Below the pieces are notes generated by a model, which did not search any database, had not been told where the DNA came from, and saw only the letters and a list, made by a program, of their open reading frames with translations. A stretch of DNA of 5,138 nucleotides. Origin: an uncultured Tabrizicola sp. (GTDB lineage: Bacteria > Pseudomonadota > Alphaproteobacteria > Rhodobacterales > Rhodobacteraceae). The position numbers and the translations under genes were made by a program. Position 1 is the stretch's first letter; every line of letters starts with the position of its first letter. The stretch spans positions 1 through 5,138 of the forward strand of contig CALLZQ010000027.1 in assembly GCA_937858255.1 (NCBI GenBank), in the 5' to 3' direction. Shown piece by piece: positions 1 through 5,138 of this stretch.

Positions 1-292
1 TAGCAATCGCGCCATAGCCCGTCAGGACCACAATCCGGCAATCGGGTCGCCGTTCCCGCAGCGCCTCGACCACATCGAGGCCATTGCCATCCTCAAGCCG
101 CAGATCGACCACCGCATAGGCCGGAGGCCGCGTCTGCGCGATTGCCTTGCCGGCGGCAACACTCTCAGCCGTTTCCGGCTGAAAGCCCCGCCGTTCCATC
201 GCGCGTGCCAGCCGTTTCACGAACGGTTCGTCATCATCCACCAGCAGCAAGGTCTTGTCCGGCCCGAGATCCACCGTGCCCTCATCGTCCAT
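1..292 (-). CDS. regA: RegA/PrrA/ActR-type response regulator, N-terminal part (cut by left edge)
   Basis: This is the receiver domain of the response regulator that RegB phosphorylates. In Rhodobacterales it controls photosynthesis, respiratory oxidases and carbon/nitrogen fixation genes in the cytoplasm. The start is the ATG at 292-290, preceded by AAGGAG at six bases. The 97 visible codons include the acidic cluster DDDE at residues 19-22, the phosphoacceptor Asp63 in VVDLRLEDGNGLD, and the conserved Thr91 in VLTGYGAIA. The segments ARPP/TRPPAYAVVDLRLEDG and RRPDCRIVVLTGYG are typical of RegA, and Asp63 is the position known for the Rhodobacter capsulatus protein. The conserved lysine and the Fis-type helix-turn-helix DNA-binding half lie beyond the window. 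It follows senC by 54 bases on the same strand, so cotranscription is likely. The frame is intact to the edge. Identification is by recall of family sequence, not by a search. Confidence 0.95.
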   Translation of the reverse strand, partial: MDDEGTVDLGPDKTLLLVDDDEPFVKRLARAMERRGFQPETAESVAAGKAIAQTRPPAYAVVDLRLEDGNGLDVVEALRERRPDCRIVVLTGYGAIA

Positions 293-298
293 CGCGCG

Positions 299-306
299 CT
301 CCTTCC
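299..306 (-). promoter_or_regulatory. Ribosome binding site of regA
   Basis: The minus strand reads GGAAGGAG, six bases ahead of the ATG at 292-290. It is the strongest Shine-Dalgarno match in the window. It settles the regA start and suggests efficient independent initiation within the senC-regA transcript. Confidence 0.8.
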
Positions 307-331
307 CCATCCGCAAATCGGACAGTACGCA

Positions 332-344
332 ACTTGTGCCAAGT
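332..344 (-). other. Small inverted repeat in the senC-regA gap
   Basis: Perfect five-base arms ACTTG and CAAGT are separated by three bases. The repeat lies just after the senC stop and before regA. No T run follows on the minus strand, so it is not a convincing terminator. It could be a small processing hairpin, or chance. Confidence 0.3.
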
Positions 345-346
345 GG

Positions 347-979
347 TCAATTTTGCTGGCTGCCTGCACCTTTGGACAGGAAACACGCCACACGGTCGGC
401 CATCTGATCGGCAGTATCTTCACGGCGGAAGAAATCGGCAAAGCCCATGCCCGGGATCATCAGATAGGTAAAGGTGGAATGATCGACCAGATAGAATTCA
501 TCGCCTGAATCCTGCTTTTTGAAATAGGTCTTGTAGGCTTGCGATGCCGCCTTGACCTGTTCGGGTGTGCCGGTCAGGCCGATCATTTTCGGGTGCAGGT
601 TTTCAGTAAAATCGGCAAGCACTTCGGGCGTGTCGCGGTCCGGGTCGACCGAGATGAAAACCGGCGTCACATCGAAACCGCGCTCTTCCAGAATATCGAC
701 GGCATCGGCATTGCGCGCATTGTCAAAGGGGCAGACATCGGGACAAAAAGTATAGCCGAAATAAACCAGCGATGGTTTTGTCAGGACATCGGCATCGGTG
801 ACGGTCTCACCCGCCTCATTGATCAATGTAAAGGGGCCGCCGACGGCACCGCCACCCACCTGGCCGCCACGGCATTCGGCGAAATCGTCGCTTCCTTTGT
901 TCCAGTAGACATATCCAAGGCTACCCCCGACAAGGCCCGCCACCGCGGCTGCCGCAAGAATTGCGATCGTTTTCGACAT
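347..979 (-). CDS. senC: SenC/PrrC, SCO1-family membrane-anchored copper/thiol protein
   Basis: This 210-residue SCO1/SenC protein belongs to a family that helps deliver copper to the CuA or CuB site of cytochrome oxidases. In Rhodobacter, PrrC also links oxidase activity to the RegB/PrrB signal. Residues 5-25 form one hydrophobic N-terminal segment that should anchor it in the inner membrane, with the thioredoxin-like domain (about 45-205) in the periplasm. The copper ligands are all present: Cys79 and Cys83 in FGYTFCPDVCP, and His167 in LVDHSTFTYL. The family signature FISVDPDRDTPEVL is at about 108-121. Two further cysteines, Cys36 and Cys199, flank the domain. The start ATG at 979-977 has GGGGAAGAG just upstream. 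It is divergent from regB and upstream of regA, the known Rhodobacter order. Length and motifs are normal and the gene looks functional. The identification is firm; the exact role in this organism is inferred. Confidence 0.95.
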   Translation of the reverse strand: MSKTIAILAAAAVAGLVGGSLGYVYWNKGSDDFAECRGGQVGGGAVGGPFTLINEAGETVTDADVLTKPSLVYFGYTFCPDVCPFDNARNADAVDILEERGFDVTPVFISVDPDRDTPEVLADFTENLHPKMIGLTGTPEQVKAASQAYKTYFKKQDSGDEFYLVDHSTFTYLMIPGMGFADFFRREDTADQMADRVACFLSKGAGSQQN

Positions 980-981
980 GG

Positions 982-990
982 CTCTTCCCC
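982..990 (-). promoter_or_regulatory. Ribosome binding site of senC
   Basis: The minus strand reads GGGGAAGAG ahead of the ATG at 979-977. The purine run ends two bases from the start, with the GGGGAAG core about four bases away. It supports this ATG as the start of senC. Confidence 0.55.
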
Positions 991-1003
991 ATCACTCTGG
1001 TCT

Positions 1004-1028
1004 GGCGCATTGATCGGCAATCCGCGCC
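1004..1028. repeat. Imperfect dyad in the senC/regB promoter region
   Basis: The left arm GGCGCATTG (1004-1012) is the reverse complement of CAAT (1018-1021) plus GCGCC (1024-1028), with two extra C bases in the right arm. The spacer is ATCGG. It overlaps the weak -35 candidate of regB. It could be an operator or a small hairpin. It does not match the FNR consensus, and I do not recognise the binding protein. Confidence 0.45.
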
Positions 1029-1057
1029 TGATTAACAATGCCAAACATAGAGATTGC

Positions 1058-1065
1058 GGGAAGGA
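1058..1065 (+). promoter_or_regulatory. Ribosome binding site of regB
   Basis: GGGAAGGA lies six bases ahead of the ATG at 1072. It favours that start over an in-frame TTG at 1054, which has no upstream site and would place this purine run inside the coding sequence. Confidence 0.75.
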
Positions 1066-1071
1066 CTTGCC

Positions 1072-2460
1072 ATGGCCTCGCCCACACTGGGATTGTTGGT
1101 TCGGGACGCTCGCAGCGACTGGGTTCGTCTGCGCACGCTGATCTTCCTGCGCTGGACGGCCATCATCGGCCAGCTTGCCGCGATCACCATCGCAGACCGG
1201 TTCTATGGAATCGAGCTGCCAGTCGGGCTGTGCTATCTGGCGGTTGGGGCGTCAATTGTCGCCAACCTCGTCTCGATCTTCATCTTCCCGGAAAGCAAGC
1301 GCCTGTCCGAGCTTGAGGCGATGCTGACGCTGTTGTTCGATCTGTCGCAACTGTCCTTTCTGTTGTATCTGACCGGCGGGCTGACCAACCCTTTTGCCTT
1401 GCTGATCCTTGCGCCGGTGACGATTTCCGCCTCGGCGCTGGAGCTGCGGACCACGCTCTTGCTGGGCACCCTATCGATTGTCTTCGTGACGCTGACAGCC
1501 TTCGTGCATGTGCCGCTACAGTTCAGCGACGGGTCGATATTGTCCGTGCCTTTGCTGTTTGAATTCGGTTTCTGGGTGTCGATTGTGATCGGGATCCTGT
1601 TTCTGGGGTTCTACTCGCATCGGGTGTCTTCCGAGATCAGGTGGATGTCCGATGCGTTGCTCGCCACGCAGATGGCCCTCGCGCGTGAGCAAAAGCTGAC
1701 TGACCTTGGCGGTGTGGTCGCGGCTGCGGCGCATGAACTGGGCACGCCGCTGGCGACGATCAAGCTGGTGTCCTCGGAAATGATGGAGGAACTGGACCAG
1801 GGCGGCCCGCTGCATGAGGATGCCAAACTGATCCGCGATCAGGCCGACAGATGCCGTGATATCCTGCGCTCGATGGGCCGCACCGGCAAGGATGACCTGC
1901 ATATGCGAAATGTCCCCTTGGCCTCGCTGGTCCGCGAGGCGGCAGAGCCGCATCAATCGCGGGGCAAGACGCTCGATTTCAATTTTGCCCCCGGCATGAA
2001 TGGGGGTGAACGGCAGCCGACGGTCACGCGCCGCCCCGAAGTCATTCATGGGCTGCGCAATCTGGTGCAAAACGCGGTCGATTTTGCACGCAGCCGGGTC
2101 TGGCTTGACGGTGAATGGACGGATCAGTCAATTGTCATCCGCATTGTCGATGACGGCGAGGGCTATCCACCGCAGGTCATTGGCCGCATTGGCGACCCTT
2201 TTGTGCGCAGCCGTCGGACTGCCCAAGACCTTGCCCGGCGGCCTGATTATGAGGGGATGGGCCTGGGCCTTTTCATCGCCAAGACCTTGCTGGAGCGGAC
2301 TGGCGCCCGCCTGACCTTTGCCAATGCCTCGGACCCGTTCCTGACGCCAGAAGAGCGGCCCGAGCGCTGCGGGGCGATTGTCGAGGTCTCTTGGCCGCTT
2401 GACCGGCTGGTGGCACAGCGCGAGCAGGGTCTGGGTGAGAACCAGCGCATTGAGGCTTAG
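1072..2460 (+). CDS. regB: RegB/PrrB redox-responsive sensor histidine kinase
   Basis: This membrane histidine kinase autophosphorylates according to redox state and passes the phosphate to RegA. From the ATG at 1072 it has 462 residues, the usual length for the family. Six hydrophobic segments span roughly 23-43, 51-72, 84-100, 108-123, 127-147 and 160-182. The quinone-interacting motif GGLTNPF is at 102-108, in the third to fourth segment region. The H-box has His221 in AAAHELGTPLATIK. The redox-active cysteine is Cys261 in DQADRCRDIL. The ATP-binding domain shows the N box (Asn330 and Asn334 in LRNLVQNAVDFA), G1 (DDGEG, 360-364) and G2 (GMGLGLF, 395-401). All sit four residues before the known R. 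capsulatus positions His225, Cys265 and Phe112. Nothing needed for activity is missing. It is divergent from senC-regA and closed by a hairpin, so it is probably its own transcript. Confidence 0.97.
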   Translation: MASPTLGLLVRDARSDWVRLRTLIFLRWTAIIGQLAAITIADRFYGIELPVGLCYLAVGASIVANLVSIFIFPESKRLSELEAMLTLLFDLSQLSFLLYLTGGLTNPFALLILAPVTISASALELRTTLLLGTLSIVFVTLTAFVHVPLQFSDGSILSVPLLFEFGFWVSIVIGILFLGFYSHRVSSEIRWMSDALLATQMALAREQKLTDLGGVVAAAAHELGTPLATIKLVSSEMMEELDQGGPLHEDAKLIRDQADRCRDILRSMGRTGKDDLHMRNVPLASLVREAAEPHQSRGKTLDFNFAPGMNGGERQPTVTRRPEVIHGLRNLVQNAVDFARSRVWLDGEWTDQSIVIRIVDDGEGYPPQVIGRIGDPFVRSRRTAQDLARRPDYEGMGLGLFIAKTLLERTGARLTFANASDPFLTPEERPERCGAIVEVSWPLDRLVAQREQGLGENQRIEA

Positions 2461-2485
2461 GGGCCACAATCCTGCGGCCCCTTTC
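2460..2485 (+). terminator. Probable intrinsic terminator of regB
   Basis: GGGGCC (2460-2465) pairs with GGCCCC (2476-2481) around a ten-base loop, followed by TTTC. The stem begins on the last base of the regB stop codon. The T run is short, so termination may be partial. It separates regB from the following PAS gene, which has its own likely promoter. Confidence 0.6.
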
Positions 2486-2496
2486 AAAACCCCTGG

Positions 2497-2512
2497 TTAA
2501 TCAACAGTTAAC
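2497..2512. promoter_or_regulatory. Full CtrA-type binding site upstream of the PAS gene
   Basis: The sequence is TTAA, then seven bases (TCAACAG), then TTAAC. This is an exact match to the CtrA full-site consensus TTAA-N7-TTAA known in Caulobacter and other Alphaproteobacteria. With the base before it, GTTAA and TTAAC also form a perfect five-base dyad. It ends 48 bases before the ATG at 2561, a position suited to overlapping a -35 region and activating transcription. The site also lies in an AT-rich island within GC-rich DNA. The consensus match is seen directly; binding and the sign of regulation are inferred. Confidence 0.65.
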
Positions 2513-2560
2513 AAACTACCCTTTAGGTTGAACTTCGGCGATTCTGACTGGGGTAGTGGC

Positions 2561-4135
2561 ATGGGTTCTGATCTGGTCCTGGGTCTCGGGCTTGGGCTGA
2601 CCTCGATCCTTGCAGCGGCGGGTGGACTGCTGCTGTTGCTGGCGTTCCAGTCAAACCGTCCCAAAGGTCACCACAGCATTTTCGAAGACCGCGCCCGCGG
2701 GACATTGTTTCTTTTTGATGGTGAGACGCTGCTCGATTGCACGCCAGGTGGGCGGGCAGCGCTGGCCGCGTCCCCGGCCCAGGGGGGGATGTGGGTACGG
2801 CTGCTGGCCTATCTGTCGCCGATGTTTCCCGAAATTGACCACCATCTCGCCCGGTTGCGCGAACAGGGGATCGTCACGCTCGAGGGGCAGGACAGCGAGG
2901 GAATGCCGATGCTGTTACGCGCCGAATATCGCGGCGGGCTAACCCGGATTAGCCTCAGCGATGCGCTCGAGACCGGGGGCCCCGGACCCGATGCCATGGC
3001 ACATCGCGCCATGACCGAAGAACTCGCCTCATTGCGGGCCATGCTGTCCCATGCGCCGATCATGGCCTGGCGCGAACGCCCTGACGGTGAGGTGATCTGG
3101 GCCAATACCGATTACGTCATGGCCGCGGCAGAACGTCTGGAACCCGGGCAGGAAATGAGCTGGCCGCTGCCAAGATTGTTCGAGCGGATCGCCACCGCTC
3201 AGGGCGTCGCAGGTCAGCGGCAGAAACTGTTGCGCCATGATGGCACCCCGCATTGGTATGAGCTGACCGTGGCCGCGGATGACAGCGGCAGACGGGTCTA
3301 TGCCCTGCCCTGCGATGCAGCCGTGCAGGCCGAGGCGAACCTGCGCGATTTCCTGCAAACGCTGGCCAAGACCTTTGCCCATCTGACCACCGGGCTGGCG
3401 GTTTTCGACAAGAACCGCAAGTTGCAACTGTTCAACCCCGCGCTGCTCGACCTGACCGGACTGGCACCGGATTTCCTCTCGGCGCGACCGACGGTTGTGG
3501 CCATGCTGGATGCGATGCGCGAGAAGAACATGGTCCCGGAACCCAAGGATTATCGCCGCTGGCGGCAAAGTCTGGTCGAGATGGAGGGGGCAGACGATCA
3601 GGGGGTTTACGAAGAGACCTGGCCGCTGGCCGGGGGGCAGACGTATCGGGTGGTGGGGCGACGGCACGGAAACGGCTCGATGGCGCTGATGTTCGAGGAT
3701 ATCTCGGGCGAGGTGTCGCGCACGCGCCGCTACCGTGCCGATCTGGAACTGGGTCAGGCTGCGATCGACGCGATGGACGAGGGGCTGGCGGTATTTTCAG
3801 AGACCGGGCAACTGGTGATGTCGAACCGCGCCTATACCGCGCTTTGGGGCAGCGACCCGATGGACCGGGTGGCCGAGGCCGGTATTCGGGGCGTCAGCGA
3901 CTTTTGGGCGGCGCAAACGGCGCCCTCGAAACTCTGGGCCGAAATGCGCGATTTTATCGGAACGCTGGGTGATCGTGAGGCATGGAGCGCCGAGGCACGG
4001 CTGCTTGACGGGCGGCGTCTGATCTGCCGCCTTGCACCATTGACCGGGGGCGGAACCTTGGTCGGGTTCCGTACCGCCACCGACCTGCGCGAGGCGCAAG
4101 ACCCGGCCACGGCGCTGCATCGCCATATGGCCTAG
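2561..4135 (+). CDS. divL: Membrane-anchored multi-PAS protein, DivL-like, without kinase domain
   Basis: From the ATG at 2561 the protein has 524 residues. Residues 5-29 form one hydrophobic anchor. I read four PAS-like units: a degenerate one at about 45-130, then about 148-255 (MLSHAPIMAW, IWANTDYV), 265-385 (LTTGLAVFDKNRKLQLFNPALLDLTGL) and 397-508 (AIDAMDEGLAVF, VMSNRAYTALWG). There is no H-box and no N, G1 or G2 box, and the C terminus follows the last PAS. It therefore cannot bind ATP as a histidine kinase does. In Caulobacter, DivL is a PAS protein that stimulates the kinase CckA and thereby CtrA. R. capsulatus has a PAS protein called DivL that affects CtrA phosphorylation and gene transfer agent production. 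The anchor, the PAS array and the CtrA box support the same role here. An in-frame TTG at 2528 would add 11 residues, but the ATG is preferred although its upstream GGGG is weak. Another PAS sensor function remains possible. Confidence 0.75.
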   Translation: MGSDLVLGLGLGLTSILAAAGGLLLLLAFQSNRPKGHHSIFEDRARGTLFLFDGETLLDCTPGGRAALAASPAQGGMWVRLLAYLSPMFPEIDHHLARLREQGIVTLEGQDSEGMPMLLRAEYRGGLTRISLSDALETGGPGPDAMAHRAMTEELASLRAMLSHAPIMAWRERPDGEVIWANTDYVMAAAERLEPGQEMSWPLPRLFERIATAQGVAGQRQKLLRHDGTPHWYELTVAADDSGRRVYALPCDAAVQAEANLRDFLQTLAKTFAHLTTGLAVFDKNRKLQLFNPALLDLTGLAPDFLSARPTVVAMLDAMREKNMVPEPKDYRRWRQSLVEMEGADDQGVYEETWPLAGGQTYRVVGRRHGNGSMALMFEDISGEVSRTRRYRADLELGQAAIDAMDEGLAVFSETGQLVMSNRAYTALWGSDPMDRVAEAGIRGVSDFWAAQTAPSKLWAEMRDFIGTLGDREAWSAEARLLDGRRLICRLAPLTGGGTLVGFRTATDLREAQDPATALHRHMA

Positions 4136-4163
4136 CCACCGGGCCGGCGCCCCTTGCGGTGGC
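4135..4163 (+). other. Stem-loop after the PAS gene
   Basis: GCCACCG (4135-4141) pairs with CGGTGGC (4157-4163). The 15-base loop could pair further internally (GGGC with GCCC, using 4141-4144 and 4149-4152, in competition with the last base pair). No T run follows, so intrinsic termination is unlikely. It may protect the 3' end of the upstream message or mark a processing site. Confidence 0.45.
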
Positions 4164-4168
4164 GGGGT

Positions 4169-4185
4169 GGCAGGGTAAAACTGCC
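4169..4185 (+). other. Stem-loop at the tsaE ribosome binding region
   Basis: Five-base arms GGCAG (4169-4173) and CTGCC (4181-4185) are separated by GGTAAAA. The only purine-rich candidate ribosome binding site for tsaE, AGGG at 4172-4175, lies partly in the left arm. Pairing could lower initiation at the ATG at 4189. The stem is short, so the effect is uncertain. Confidence 0.35.
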
Positions 4186-4188
4186 TCC

Positions 4189-4662
4189 ATGCCGGATCCG
4201 TTTTCCATTTCACTCGCTCTTGCCACGCCCGAGGACACCGATGCACTTGGCCGCGCCCTGATACCATGCCTGCGGCCCGGCGATGTCTTGTTGCTGACCG
4301 GGCCGCTGGGGGCTGGCAAATCACATCTGGCCCGCGCGATTATCCGCGGGTTTCTGGGGCGGGACGAAGATGTGCCCTCACCGACCTTTACGCTTGTCCA
4401 GACCTACGAGGCCAAGATCTGCGATCTCTGGCATGCAGACCTGTACCGCCTTTCGCATCCTGATGAGGTGATTGAACTGGGGCTGGATGAGGCGTTTTCC
4501 ACCGCAATCTGCCTGGTGGAATGGCCAGAGCGGCTGGGCGGCCTGACACCGCCCGATCCGATCCGTATCGCCCTGGACTATTCGGGCGAGGGGCGTTTGG
4601 CCCGGTTGAGCTTTGATGGCCGCCCTGCCCTGCGGGCCGCCTTGGCCGGGATGACCTCATGA
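4189..4662 (+). CDS. tsaE: TsaE, ATPase of tRNA t6A37 biosynthesis
   Basis: TsaE is the small cytoplasmic P-loop ATPase that works with TsaB and TsaD to make threonylcarbamoyladenosine at position 37 of ANN-decoding tRNAs. From the ATG at 4189 the protein has 157 residues, the family's usual size. The Walker A motif GPLGAGKS is at 38-45. The switch-like SPTFTLVQTY follows at 64-73, the HADLYRL motif at 82-88 with the metal-binding region Asp84, and VEWPER at 110-115. These motifs are diagnostic. An in-frame GTG at 4159 would add ten residues, but it lies inside the preceding hairpin and lacks a binding site, so the ATG is preferred. It starts 53 bases after the PAS gene and its stop overlaps the next start (ATGA), which suggests translational coupling to the kinase gene. 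I see nothing unusual in the protein. Confidence 0.95.
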   Translation: MPDPFSISLALATPEDTDALGRALIPCLRPGDVLLLTGPLGAGKSHLARAIIRGFLGRDEDVPSPTFTLVQTYEAKICDLWHADLYRLSHPDEVIELGLDEAFSTAICLVEWPERLGGLTPPDPIRIALDYSGEGRLARLSFDGRPALRAALAGMTS

Positions 4663-5138
4663 CCGACCGCCAGACCGCCGCGCAGGAATTTCTGGGCGCC
4701 TGCGGCTGGGGCGCTGCGCAGCGCGCCTATCTGTCGGGCGATGCCTCGGACCGCAGTTATGACCGGCTCTGGCAAAACGGCAAGACCGCTGTGCTGATGG
4801 ATGCACCGCCCGGCAAAGGCGACGATCCGGCAGATTTCATTCGTATTGCCGATTACCTGCGGGGGATCGGCCTGTCGGCCCCGGCGATCTATGCGCGCGA
4901 TTTGGCACAGGGGTTTCTGCTGATCGAGGATCTGGGCGATGATCTGTTCGCGCGGCTGTTACAGGTCGACCCCGCGCGTGAAGTTGCGCTTTATTCCGCG
5001 GCGGCAGGGGTCTTGCGGCACCTGCATCGCCACCCCCCGCCAGCGGGATTGCCGGACCTGAGTGCCGCGGATTGGGCCGAGGCCGCAGCCTTTGCCTATG
5101 ACTGGTATGCCCGCGCCGTTACCGGGCGGGTTCCGGCA
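4659..5138 (+). CDS. amgK: AmgK-type sugar kinase of the aminoglycoside phosphotransferase fold, N-terminal part (cut by right edge)
   Basis: The 160 visible codons start at the ATG of the ATGA overlap with tsaE. The N-lobe shows a loop LSGDASDRSYDRL at 25-37, the strand AVLMDAPPGKGDD at 44-56, and the hinge strand FLLIEDLGDDLF at 86-97, followed by RHLHRHPPP at about 120-128. This pattern is typical of the anomeric N-acetylmuramate/N-acetylglucosamine kinase AmgK, which feeds recycled cell-wall sugars to the nucleotidyltransferase MurU. The catalytic aspartate loop and the metal-binding DFQ-like motif would lie beyond the edge, so activity cannot be judged. In many Alphaproteobacteria tsaE is followed by such a kinase and then by a MurU-like gene. 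As I recall, that order fits here. A kinase of the same fold with another small substrate is the main alternative; antibiotic resistance is unlikely. Confidence 0.82.
   Translation, partial: MTDRQTAAQEFLGACGWGAAQRAYLSGDASDRSYDRLWQNGKTAVLMDAPPGKGDDPADFIRIADYLRGIGLSAPAIYARDLAQGFLLIEDLGDDLFARLLQVDPAREVALYSAAAGVLRHLHRHPPPAGLPDLSAADWAEAAAFAYDWYARAVTGRVPA

Larger units (their letters stand above)
980..1071. promoter_or_regulatory. Divergent promoter region between senC (minus) and regB (plus)
   Basis: Both transcription starts must lie in these 92 bases unless senC or regB is read from elsewhere. For regB, a weak candidate is TTGATC at 1010-1015, then 17 bases, then TAACAA at 1033-1038. On the minus strand a TTGGCA-like element near 1039-1044 could serve senC, but its -10 is poor. 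The region holds the dyad described separately. Weak core promoters would fit activator-dependent control, for example RegA autoregulation, but no clear RegA site is visible. The boundaries are certain and the promoter elements are guesses. Confidence 0.6.

Noticed and set aside
1010..1023. FNR/FnrL-like half site TTGAT in the senC/regB region
   Set aside because: The second half should read ATCAA after four bases, but AATCC is found, with one match in five. Only a half site is present.
1032..1036. CtrA half site TTAAC in the senC/regB region
   Set aside because: There is no second TTAA at the seven-base spacing in either direction, and a five-base match is expected by chance. Unlike 2497-2512, it is not a full site.
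1054..1071. TTG at 1054 as the start of regB
   Set aside because: The ATG at 1072 has GGGAAGGA at six bases and gives 462 residues with motif offsets that agree with known RegB. The TTG lacks a binding site.
539..1141. Long open frame on the plus strand opposite senC
   Set aside because: It lies antisense to a clear SCO1 gene with all catalytic residues, shows no recognisable domain, and is a normal by-product of GC-rich codon bias.
1516..2070. Long open frame on the minus strand opposite regB
   Set aside because: It is antisense to the histidine kinase core motifs, rich in Arg, His and Gln as expected for a shadow frame, and has no supporting start signal.
2528..2560. TTG at 2528 as the start of the PAS gene
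   Set aside because: It lies only 15 bases after the CtrA box, leaving little room for a promoter and leader, and no binding site precedes it. It is not excluded, but the ATG at 2561 is preferred.
3029..3667. 212-codon open frame on the minus strand opposite the PAS gene
   Set aside because: Composition is shadow-like and there is no domain or ribosome binding site, while the plus strand encodes consistent PAS repeats.
4659..5138. Aminoglycoside resistance gene
   Set aside because: The fold is that of aminoglycoside phosphotransferases, but the LMDAPP and IEDLGDDLF segments and coupling to tsaE point to the housekeeping AmgK family.

Overview
The window reads as chromosomal DNA from an alphaproteobacterium of the Rhodobacterales (Rhodobacter/Paracoccus-like). 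It is GC-rich and densely coding. The strongest evidence is the divergent arrangement of a RegB/PrrB-type redox sensor kinase and a senC-regA pair, with proteins that match this family closely. I cannot name the genus. No stretch above 300 bases lacks a gene, and I see no mobile element, CRISPR array, tRNA or rRNA.

Layout. Bases 1-292 (minus strand) hold the first 97 codons of regA, a response regulator cut by the left edge. Bases 347-979 (minus) hold senC/prrC, a membrane-anchored SCO1-type copper/thiol protein that is probably cotranscribed with regA. A compact 92-base divergent promoter region (980-1071) separates senC from regB (1072-2460, plus), the redox histidine kinase. A GC-rich hairpin with a short T run closes regB. 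Next comes a perfect CtrA-type box (TTAA-N7-TTAAC), then a 524-residue, membrane-anchored, four-PAS protein (2561-4135, plus) that I call DivL-like. A 53-base gap with two stem-loops leads to tsaE (4189-4662, plus), the ATPase of the tRNA t6A pathway. tsaE overlaps by 4 bases an aminoglycoside-phosphotransferase-fold sugar kinase of AmgK type (4659 onward), cut by the right edge.

How the genes fit together. RegB senses the redox state through a cysteine and a quinone-interacting motif, and phosphorylates RegA, which controls respiration, photosynthesis and carbon or nitrogen fixation in this group. SenC supports cytochrome oxidase assembly in the same circuit. The DivL-like protein would belong to the CckA-ChpT-CtrA phosphorelay (cell cycle, motility and, in Rhodobacter capsulatus, gene transfer agent control). 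Because its own promoter carries a CtrA box, feedback is plausible. tsaE and amgK are housekeeping genes for tRNA modification and cell-wall sugar recycling.

I found no wholly undescribed system. The observations most worth following are the CtrA box upstream of the kinase-less PAS protein, the dyad in the senC/regB promoter region, and the two hairpins ahead of tsaE.
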